The notes under the pieces were generated by a model. That model searched no databases. It saw only the letters and a program-made list of their open reading frames with translations, and was not told the origin of the DNA. This document shows positions 53,893-64,000 of a stretch of DNA of 64,000 bases, piece by piece (positions within the stretch are counted from its first letter, which is position 1; every line of letters starts with the position of its first letter). The stretch covers positions 2,356,001 through 2,420,000 of the forward strand of contig CM036636.1 in assembly GCA_020746105.1 (NCBI GenBank), written 5' to 3'. Made by a program: the position numbers and the translations under genes. This stretch comes from Trogon surrucura. Its lineage: Eukaryota > Chordata > Aves > Trogoniformes > Trogonidae.

Positions 53893-56800
53893 ATTCATGA
53901 GGGATGAGGCTGCACCGCCCACTCCGGAGCGATGCTGTCATCCTGCGCTGGTGCAAGCACCAAAGCTCAAATTCCTGTGCAGAGGTGTCTGCTCTCTGCA
54001 GGGAGCTGGTCAAGCTGATGAGGCTTTTTGCTGGGTACGGACAAAATCCCACCACCCCACTTCATCCAAGTGCTTCTTGGGACTGTGTTGGTCTCACAGC
54101 CTGAGCACAGCGCTGCTTTTGGTGGTGTTAGGCAGACCTGAAACCCTCTTCTCTCTCCCTCTGAAGCTTCCTCCTCTCCCAGTGTTGTCTGATGAGTCTG
54201 ACCTGGGCAGAGTGGGATTTTTGTGCACCAGGTTGATTGTCCAAGGGCATTAATCCCCCTTTCCCTCCTGAAAATCAGGGCTGCGTTACCAGTTCCCAAG
54301 TTGTACACTCAGAATCCCTTCTTGCTTAAGGTTTTTTACATTACTCCACCCCTTCAGCAGCTTCCCCAGCATCTCCAGCACCCACCCCTGTTCGCCTGCA
54401 GTCTCCCTTGATGGCGTGTTCATCGCCCCCTTCTCCTTGACAGCTTCTCTCCTGTTCCTGATGGACCCTGATGCCTTCCTTGATGCTTCAGGCCCACGCC
54501 ACCTTCTTGCTTTCTCTTCCACGCTATGACCTTCCTGGGGAAAAAAAAACCCCCACAACACACTTCCCTTTGCTTAAGAAAAATAGTCGTGTAATCCCTG
54601 GCTGCTTGTTTTGCCTGAGAGTCTTCCACCATCATCGTGAACTGTTCATAGGGAGGAAGCTGGAGCAGCTGTGGCTTTTTTGGGGCTCTTTGCTTATGGG
54701 CCTGGTGAGCATGGAAAAGGGGCTGCGACGGAGAAACCGCATCACCCAAAGGGAACGGAACGTGAAGCTGTGACTTTCTCAGTGCAAGGTGCCAGACTTG
54801 GAGCCTGACCACGAGGCAGGTGCCTGTGTGCCTCCCTGCCAGCAGACCTCGGAGGACCCCATCCCGCTCGTGCCTGGCACCCACCCAGGCTTCTCCTCGC
54901 AGGTAGTTGGTCTGAGACACATGGATACCTGCCCGCCGGGACCTGGACCCGAATCTGCTCGCTTCACGCGAGCCACCAACCAGCCGTCAGATGGTGGTTT
55001 TGCATCCCTGCTGCTCTGGGCTGGACTGGGACCAGCAGCTCGCGGGCTGGGCAAATGCCTGCCAGGCTGCGGTAGCCCCTGAGCTACTGGGGACGTGCAG
55101 GTGGGCACGTGCTGGGCGGCTGCGTGCGGATCTGTGCGGCAGGGGAGCGTCAAGGTGGTATTTTTGGCCTTGTCCTTCCTTAGGGATATAGGGAATGTCG
55201 ATGGAATAAAACTCACTTAAACGCTTAATGTGAGTCGAAGCATTGTCGGAGGGCAGAGGTATTTTGGAAGCTTTTTAGACAGCTGCTGAGTGCCCTGGAG
55301 GCCTCCAAGTGCAGTTTGGAGGAGTAGATGAATTTTCTTGGAAGAACATGACCCCAGTGAACGGAGTGCTTTTGAAGGAGTAAGTTTTTCGATGCGTATA
55401 CCAGTAAGCAAACCTAGGGATCAGTCTCTTTATTTCTGCTTATGTGACTTCACGTACGACTTTTTTTTCCTCCCCTGGGATCCAATAAAAGAAAACATTC
55501 TGAAGAAATTAAGTCAATTTAAACATTAAGCTGGAGAGAGAGCTCTTGCTGCAGCCCCTTGGTTCGTCTCCATCTCTGCCAGGGAAAGCTGAATATAGTG
55601 AGTTATAGTGACATGGAGTGAGAACAAGGCTGGTGTCCCGCTCGGGGCAGTGTCTCAGGCTGCTCCTCAAGCCAGGGTGCAGGAGTTACCTAGTTCTGAG
55701 CACTGTGATATGGGATGGGGATTGCTCAGACCTAGTGACAAGCCTGAGCTATCAGCCTCCTGTGGCCCTCCTTCGCTCCAGCAGGAGCACGTTCTCTTGT
55801 GCGGCTGAATTTTTTAACCTGCAGGCTCTGAACACAAGGAATAAGAGTGGGAAGGGGACATCAGGAACAGAGAGAGAGCTGCCACAGGAATTTGAAGGGA
55901 AACGGCAAATGCGCAATTTCAGAGCCAAGGTCTGCTGGAAAAAGTTTGGGTTTGGACAAAGGATTTCAGGGACTGAGGACAATTTTTCCCACAGACTTAA
56001 GGAGAGCTTGAGCCATAGCAAGTGGTTTTTACAGGGACTCGTGGCAGTCAGGGGATCAAGGCGGCTGTGTTAAACCTCTCCTAGCTCCTGGCTGCCCAGA
56101 CAGGATACGCAGGCTTTTGAATTTCCGATGTAACAAACTGGTTTTAAGTGTCTTTAGAAAAAAGAAACCTTCCTGGGAGGTCTATGGCAGATGAGGGGAC
56201 AGCGCGCAGGAAGGGTGGGACACTGTTGGCTGTGTGGTGTTGTGCTGTTAACACAAAGACCTTCAGACTTGAGTGATGTTCACAACCTGCCTGCATGTGA
56301 GACATCTGGAGAGAAAGGTCCCTGCATTGTGAAAGCAGATGGAGTAGGATGTGGCTGCTCCAGTGCTCTGCTGAACCAGATGGGTGAGCCTGGCGATATA
56401 TGGACAACGTGGGCTTTTTCTCTCTTTGTCCATGTTTCTGCACCTCATCAACCGAACTCAAAATGCTGCCAGCAGCTTTCTACTAGAAAATGTATGTTTT
56501 CTGTCCAATCAGGGACACTTTTCTGGGTCCCACTGACTGCAGCCAGAGAGGATTTGCTCTCTTAAAATATATTTAGGTTATGTCCAGCAGCCTAAACTTA
56601 TAGTTTGTGTGTCTTCCTGGGACTTGAAGAGTCATTTACTGTAGTCACAGCATCGGATGGGTAACGTTCTGCACTGGGGCAGTGATGAGCTGAGCTAGCC
56701 ATGGGTTGTGCTGGATCTGGCACTGGCTACCCCATGATCCTGGCTGGTTTTCAGCCTAGCCCGTGTTTGGTTTGCCATGTTGTGCTGCAGTAGGCGACAG

Positions 56801-59800
56801 CTCGAAGCGAGACGTGGACGGGTTCCCAGTCCTGACCGTGCCCGAGTGGGAGGTTGCAAGGTTCAGGTAGCCCGGTGCTGTAACGAGGGGAAGGTAGGAA
56901 TGTAAAAACAGATCTGTGCCTACCTCGTTCCCCTCCAGAGCTCAAGAATGATAATCATCAGCACGGATCATGCTCCTACAACAGTGCTGAGAGGGTGAAT
57001 GATTACTTTTTTCCCCTGGTCCAGAGGAGAAAGCAGGAGATGGGCATGCTCAGGAGAGGTCCTGAGAAATGAGAGACCTGAGCCGGCACCAAGGACACGG
57101 AGGTGCAACTGGGCATGGCGGGGCTGAGTGCTTCTGGGTAGTGTGACTCCAAACCTTCAGCGTGAGCATTGACAGGCAGCTCCTGCCTGCTTGCTGGTTA
57201 CAGCATTGCCAGCTCTTGTAACTGTGGCTGCTCAAATTTTCTGTAGTTTTCCCTTCCTGTTGTTTTGTTTGGACTTGCATGGCTGCCCATGAGTTGTTTG
57301 TTTGGTTTTCTTTTTAAATAAGTGTCTCTTCTCCCTTAGTGCTCTTGGCTGCAGAGTAGCGTTTCAAAGCAGGGCTGCAATGGCTCAAAATCTAGATGAG
57401 GAATCCTTTTTGGAACTCTTTTGGAAGAAACTCTCGGGCTTCCTCAGCCTGTCTCAAGCCTTGTGAGTGGGGCTGAGTGCCGAGATGTGAGCGCAGTGAT
57501 GAGCACAGACCCCAGCTGCTGAACTTCACTTCTAGTTCGATGTCTTAAACGTAAGCTGTGAATTTCTGCCTGGAAGTGGCAGGCTGTCCTCCTGTATCAA
57601 TATCATTGCAATCTGCAAAACCTATGCTATAAAAACATGATTAGAGAGAGACAATAAACAGAGGAGCCATCACTGATGCCACATAATGCATTGTGCCCTT
57701 ACAATGCAAATTCTTCCATTTCCTTTTCTAATTTCTAGTAATTGAGCTCAATGAGCCTGCTTGGAGCTGATTTCTCGATACAGTTTTCTTTACATCTATT
57801 TCTGATTTCTGGCCTCACTCCAGCTGCTTGCTTGATGGTGCATTTTATTTCAGCTTCTTAATTTGCTGTTTGAGATGTCAACACCATGGGGACCCCTTGC
57901 TGCTTTGCTTTGCTTAAGTGGAGTGGATATATTTCTTAGATTAGTTAACCACTTGGTTGCTGCTAATATAATAAACCGTGCAGGTGTTATTAGGAGGCAC
58001 CTGCTGCGGTGGTGGCAGGTGAGTTTTAAGCAGGAAAAGTGAGTCTGCTGCTCAGTGTGCCAGGTACCCTCAGGGAAGGAAGAAGCCGCAGACGTGGTGG
58101 TGAATTTTCACCGCGCTCATCCTCACGTGCCTTCAGTGACGTCCCGGCACACCTCGCCAGCTGCCCAGCAACAGTCTCAAAGGACCAGATGCAGTCGTTT
58201 TCTTTTTTCCCATCCACATCTCCAGGCAATTGCATTTGAAAGGAATATTACGGGCTCGCAAGCTAACTGCTTTAAGCACAGATCACTCCGATCGCAGATC
58301 CGAGGAGGTCAATATCTCACTCTTTGCAAGGCCACGCAGTTCCGTTGAGTGCTGCAGAGCAAGATTGACCTACAGCTACCTCGGAGCTGGCTCACTGCCT
58401 TTGCAGTTATCGTTCCTGCTGTGATTTTTGTTGATGCAACAGAAAGCGTTTCCATCTTCTCTTTATCCAAGTAACAGACATGATCAAATCAGGGTTGTGA
58501 TGAGGCAAAGTGAAAATACGAGGCACAAAACAGAAGCACAAATGTTTTCCTTCGTAGTTTCTTCCTTCCCTTTGGTGGCTCAGCATTTTATGGCTTTACA
58601 GGAGAACTTTCCCCAGCATGTTTTTCTTGCATTACCAATTTACATTTTGCAGAGCTTGATTATGCAGGCAAAGAGTGGCTGTTTTGCAGGTGTCCCAATC
58701 CATTTTCACTTTTCCAGAAGATCTTTTTGACACAGCACGTTCCTCTCAGCAGTGCCATGCTATTGCGAGTTGAAATGTCCCAGCTGGTCTGTGTTTACTG
58801 CTGCCTGGATGTAAAAAATTGGTCCTGGAATGTGTGAAGCCTTATGGGGATGATTTTTTTTTTTTTAAAAGCTTTCGCTTCAGTCCTTTTGGCTGATGGT
58901 CATACGATTTGCTCTTGACACTGGGACCATGCTGTTGCCTGGTGGTTGTATAAGACGTCTTGTTCCATTGCTCACTGGAGAATCATCACTGAGAAAATAA
59001 AGCACATGTTTGTAGCCTGTTACTCAAATGCTGCTTTGGCTGAATCATCACCCCTATGCACATAATTACTGTTTATTGTTTACCTTGCTTCCGAATTAAT
59101 CAGTGAGTTGCTTTATAGAGGAGAAAGGAAGAAGCAGTTGTTTAACCTTGCTGATGGCAAAATCTCTTTGGGTTCCTCATTGTTGCACAATCACTTCTGC
59201 ATCTTGGGCAAAATAACTTCCCTTACATTTCGTACATGGGACTCATAGTCTAGCACACGGTTGTGACTATTGCTGCGCTGAAGAATGTCTAATTATACTT
59301 TTTTTTTTTTGTGGTGAGTAGGAGTTGGGGAAAAAAAAGAAGCTTGATCTCATTGTGTTGTGTGATATACTAAGGAATGGGAAGGAATAACAGTCTCTGC
59401 CATCACTGCCGAGGTGTTGGGTGGACGAAAGAGACGGCCAAGGGAGATGTGATGACACGGTGGGGAGGGTTTAGCAGGAGCATGTAAAGCAAATGATACA
59501 AGTTGCTGATACAAATCAGGCACTCTCAGCCAATGCCATCAATAGCACAGTTCCTTTTACAGCAGAGAAACAAACTGCAATTACTTTCTGTTTATTAGCC
59601 AAAAGAGAATTTTGTTGCTGGTGGTTTTTTTTTTTTTTCTTGAACACAGACATCTGCAGAAGATATACATCAGCCCACTTGTAGCTTGAATAGCAAAGGA
59701 TTTGGAGCTCAATGGTGATGGAAAAAAACCCAATGATGGTTAATAGTTTCTAGCTTTAATTCTCTGCTGGGTGCTTGTATTGGCAAAGGCTGTCCACCCT

Positions 59801-61046
59801 TAGAGGCAAGTGGGTGGTGATTTGCATGGAAAGGGAGAAAGAAGATGAAGTTGGGATGCAAAGTAGAAGAAGAAATTGCCATTAATTGGAGAAAAGTCTG
59901 GATTCATCCCAATTAACTTGAAGTACTTGAATGATGTACCTGCATTAGAAGATCAGGCATCAGAGAGAAGCGTCTCCACAGGGCAGTTCCACACGGTGGA
60001 ATTGCTTCAGGGAGCGCTTCTGTGTGTTGGCAAGAGAGAAATAAGAGTGTACATGGGCAGCTGGTGTGCTGATGGCTTACCCTACCCTGGTGTGTCTTTC
60101 TGCAAACCCTCTGGGGCTCTGTTGTGCTTCGCATTGCCCCTTCCCCCCCATCCTGTGATGAAACTGGATGTGGCAGAAGGGACAGAGAGCTGGGCGAGCT
60201 GGAAATCACAAAGCTAAATTAATTAATCATTGAAAATAGCCCTGGCTTGTTCAGGTGGATTTTGCAGTTTGCAGCGCAGCCAGCAAGTCTCTGGCCGTAT
60301 GCGGGGAGTTGCAGACTTGTAGGGTTGGGTCTTCAATTACCATCCCCACGCTTTGCCAGCCTGGTTTCCGAAATCTGAGGAGACTGCAGTGTGAAGCTCG
60401 GTGGCAACCTGCCACAGAGCACGTGAGAGGAGTGTATGTTTACTTTTTTTTTTTAATTTTTTGTTATGCAGAGCACGTAAACCAGTTTTTACAGCCCGAG
60501 GTAAAACTTTAATAGTTGTTTGATGGTAAATTTCCATGTCAGCTGCTTTGGAATTTGGTTTCAGGGCCGAGCCAGGAGAAGCATATTGTAGCAGGGGGAT
60601 TCCTGGTTATGTGAGAGCCACAAATGTGACCTGGGAAGGCAAGGATCCAAGAGGAGAATGCAAAGTTTGAATGATAACAGTTGCCTCATTCCAAGATGCA
60701 AATGAAACACCAAATGTTCAAGTTCAAGCTAGGGTGGCAGCTTTTTTTTTTTTTTCGCTCTTGAAGGATCTGGCCACCCCCAGACTGGGTTTGATGTAGT
60801 TTCTTTCTTGAGCATATTGAAGGCAGAATTCATCATCTTGGTAACTTTTTCCATATGGCTGTTATTCCTCCTGGAAATAGTTCTGTGTTTGGCTTCCTGT
60901 TCCCTGGTCCTCCCTTCCCATGTCTGATTTAATTTTTTTTTTCTTTTTTGCCTGCTTGAATTCGATTATGAGTCCTTTGCAATTCATGACTTGAAAATGA
61001 GCCTGTGTCGAATTTGGGATGAAGGATTAGCAGGCAGCAGTTGGGT

Positions 61047-61075
61047 GTGCGTAGCGCTGCTGTCGTAGCACGCAC
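61047..61075. other. CpG-rich imperfect hairpin
   Basis: GTGCGT (61047-61052) is the exact reverse complement of ACGCAC (61070-61075). Inside them GCT (61056-61058) can pair with AGC (61067-61069). Several CpG sites sit in this short block and more lie near 61270-61300. The function is unknown and chance pairing is possible. Confidence 0.3.
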
Positions 61076-63544
61076 GTCTCCAGCCCACTTGTTTGCTCAG
61101 ACGTACTCTCTCATCCACATGGTTACCAGCACCGGGCTCAGTCATCCCAGCACACTCTCATTCACAGCCTTTGCCAAGTCCTCAGCTCCACCTTGGTGTC
61201 AAAAAGCAGGATAACTAAATCCCCATAACTTCTGTGCCTCTCTACAGTCTTTGCATTAGCACACCTTCGCATGGGCGCGCGTCGTCACCGGTCAGCTGCT
61301 GGAAGAGGAAGAGGTTAGGTGGGACTCTGTGCTTTTCCAAGAGTTGGTAAAATCAAACCAGCAGCACATTTTGTGCTCCTTTATTAGAGAAATACTTCTG
61401 TCTTTGGTTGCTGGGGCTGGGCAGGGAGGTTTGTTTCAGAGTCCTGATTCTCTACAGTGAATCCCGGTTGCGATCTTGCAGGTGTAACTCAGGTAGCCAA
61501 AGCAGGGATTCATTGACAGTGGTGTTTTCACAGCCATCTCCTTCCCTTGGTACTCTCAGTGACTAGCACCTGATGCTGAAGTAGACTTGATCTTTCCTGG
61601 AACAATCTTGAGATGTTCTACTGCTGGTGTAAATCCTGCGCGACTGCCAAGGACTCTTTGGGCTCTATTCAGTTTGCGTGATTGCAAAATGACATTTAGT
61701 GGCGTAAATTGGTTGCCCGTGAAAGTTAGGAGCTGATGCTAACTCTGGAGAGAAAGGAATAGAATATAGGCTGCCCTCCCACGCTCTGCTCTGCCCGACA
61801 CCTATATCTCAAACTACATTCGTTTCGAAGGGAAGAGGACAAGCGCTTGCTAAGCAGACTGAGAACATCCATCTGAAAGCTCTGACGCTCATTTGATTTG
61901 TGCTGTCGCGCATCCACTTCTCCAGTGGTGCCAGGCAGTGGGAGCACCCTGTTGGTGCCAAATACTGACTTCATTGGGACGTCTGGCATATCGCAGGTCA
62001 AGCTCTGAGCATCCAGATGGCAGCAAATTGCCCATTAGGTGTATAATTGGGTTTTTCTGGAAGGGAATAGGACCTGTGGCTGACCTGTGTTCCCAAGATA
62101 TACCACTTAGTAACCTTCAGCTGATGGCCTTTGGAGAACATGGAGCCCTCCTGGCTCTCCTGGGTAAGCGTGGTACCCTCTGTACATGCACAACCCATTG
62201 CAGAAAAGGCACCAGGAAGTCTGTTTCTTTCTCTACTGGGCATCATTAGATTTCCATGGAGACCAAGGAAACGTTTGCTTCTGGTGTTGAAGCTTTTCTG
62301 AGCTCCTGGCTGGTGGAGCCTTGGGGTTTATAGGGGCTGTTATGGGTAGAGCAGCAGCATAGGAGGATAGGATGTACAATGTTGAGCTCATTAGCACCAC
62401 CTAGCAAACGATAGTGAGTAAAATCCCTCAGCAGGCTGGAAGTGATGTAAGGTAGCTCAAAGCCCCTGAAAAGAGGAGGGAAGAATCAGAAACTGAGTTG
62501 TCTTGACCAGAAGCTGTTTGGTGTGGTGTTTTGCATGGTATATCCCAGACAGAGGAGACTGTGAGAAAGAGCCTAATCATTGGCACAGACTTGCTGGTAA
62601 ATGCTCTCCTCTAAAAGCCCCAGCATGTGCTGCCAGCGGAGGCACTAGGGCGGAGCTGGTGTGTGGAAACCACTTGAGTGGCCTGGAAAAACTGGGTTTA
62701 GTGGGTCTCTGAGAGATTCTCCCTCTTAACATCTGAACGGAATCAAATGCACTTAGAGCTTTAGGGAAACTGTCATGTCCTCACTCGAAGCGGTTGATCT
62801 TTAAGAGAACAAAATGAAGAAATGGTTTATTTTGCTTTTCTTCTTTCTTTTTTGGCAGTCTGTTCCCTCTGTAACCATGAGATAACCAGACTCTCTCACC
62901 ATAGCTGCAGCCAGCCAGTGCTGCCCAGATTTGTGTGTGGACATTGCTGCCTTCTCAGCTGAGATGTGAAACACTTGACCAAGCCTAGGGAGAAGAGCGT
63001 AAGGGGGTGGATGGATGGATAAAGTCTTTCCTGGGCTGTGCCAGCTGACCTGTACTCAGCTTTCCCAGACAAATGTGGCAGTTACCTTGCCTTCTACCCA
63101 ATTCTGTTTAATCCATGGGAGGTTAACACTGTGGCAGTGTCAATCCTGTCAGAGCAACTCAGGGAGCTGCTGAGAAGGCATCTGCATTGCCAATATCTTA
63201 TAGACAATACACTTGGCATTATCCTTGATATTCAGCATTTTTCTATTAATTTTTCACATTAAAAGCTGTTGCCCTTGTGTAGGAAGGAGGAGTAAGGACA
63301 GGCGCTGGCGCTGCTGCTACATTTCACCTTTCAAGAGGGTCATTTCTCTGTAGACGTGGAGAAGGACAGCTTTGTTTCCTACAAAATAGCTGCTCTTAGG
63401 CACTGTAGATACCTGGGAAATATATTGAAGTGTTAAATGAACAATGCTGCATGCCTTTAACTTCCTTTACTGGAATATCCGAAGATAGTAACTCAGCCTT
63501 GCAAGATTTCCTGGAAGCTGGAAGACTGCTATTGCTAATCTCTG

Positions 63545-63645
63545 TTTGTACCCATGGGAAAACTGAGGCACACACTGGCTAAATGCCTCCGAGAGCCTGC
63601 GAGTGGAGCCTCTTGCTCTAAATCACTGAACTATCAGATTTCTCC
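63545..63645 (+). repeat. MIR/CORE-like repeat remnant
   Basis: CCCATGGGAAAACTGAGGCA, then CACACTGGCTAAATGCCT, GAGTGGAGCC and TTGCTCTAAATCACTGAACT, follows the order GGGAAACTGAGGCACAGAG...GGCTAAATGCCTTGCC...GAGCCAGG...CTCTAACCACTAGACC of old MIR-type repeats in amniotes. This is the best preserved of the MIR-like fragments in the window. Confidence 0.52.
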
Positions 63646-64000
63646 CCTTCCTCCTCTCTGCCCTGAAGTCAATAGTGGATTTTTTACTCTGGGGGGTGGT
63701 AAGTAGTGGCTGACTGTCACTCCGTGTCATCCCCGTGTGAGGACTGGTGCCGTACCCATTGTGTTGCCATGGTGGACTCTGACACAAAGAGAGTCAATGA
63801 ACTGTAAAATGTTAAAATCTGACCTGTGACTCTTATCTTGGTGTGCACATGTGCGTGCAGACTAGGGTCCTCATTTTCTTTTCAGCCTTTACCTGGTACG
63901 TTAGAGCTTTCCCTGACTGCTGGCACTCTCATCAAGAGCCTTTGTTTTGGGACGTGCTCAGCTCTCACCCAGTTCTTGTTAGGCAGACAAAGTTAATATT

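Larger units (their letters stand above)
48569..64000 (+). other. CACNA1B: Intron 3, last part in window (no gene seen)
   Basis: This 15.4-kb stretch holds no recognisable exon. It contains an (AAT)n run at 51476-51491, a long pyrimidine tract at 53849-53892, a GC-richer block at about 54780-55150, T runs at about 58853-58866 and 59627-59639, CpG clusters at about 61040-61080 and 61270-61300, and a MIR-like fragment near the end. The longest frame (53639-54253) runs through the T tract as poly-Phe and is not credible. The intron continues past the window. Confidence 0.72.

Noticed and set aside
53639..54253. A 204-codon plus-strand frame
   Set aside because: It passes through the T-rich tract as a long phenylalanine run, which is a low-complexity artefact. 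No homology was recognised.

Overview
The window is vertebrate genomic DNA, most likely from a bird. It holds the 5' end of one gene on the + strand, a neuronal voltage-gated calcium channel alpha-1 subunit of the Cav2 family, best matched to CACNA1B (Cav2.2, N-type). The bird call rests on two clear CR1 LINE 3'-end copies, on several old amniote repeat fragments, and on the absence of any recognisable Alu, B1 or L1 sequence. All family comparisons are from memory, because no search could be run.

Layout. Bases 1-36 are 5' UTR and the start codon is at 37. Exon 1 (37-296) encodes the cytoplasmic N-terminus. Intron 1 (297-2524) is a minor-spliceosome (U12-type) AT-AC intron with a textbook donor, branch site and AC acceptor. 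Exon 2 (2525-2630) encodes IS1. Intron 2 (2631-9071) is an ordinary GT-AG intron. Exon 3 (9072-9211) encodes IS2 and most of IS3. The rest, 9212-64000, is the start of a very long intron 3 of more than 54.7 kb. I did not find exon 4 or any nested gene in it. The three exons join into one open frame of 168 complete codons plus two bases.

Non-coding content. Intron 1 holds a GC-rich island (about 1500-2050) whose AATAAA, two adjacent perfect hairpins and tandem 22-bp repeats suggest a fragment of an endogenous retrovirus LTR and leader, although this is not proven. Intron 3 holds a minus-strand CR1 copy with an internal deletion (28036-28626) and a plus-strand CR1 3' end (48078-48568). It also holds two degraded palindromic elements of one old amniote repeat class (10477-10621 and 11149-11272), a member of a related class (10259-10335), several MIR/CORE-like or other old repeat remnants, simple repeats, and small CpG clusters that could be regulatory. 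There are no operons, RNA genes, CRISPR arrays or complete mobile-element genes. The long open frames outside the three exons look like chance or repeat shadows.

No new biological system is evident. The most informative signals are the AT-AC intron, the possible LTR, and the cluster of palindromic fossils between 10.2 and 11.3 kb.
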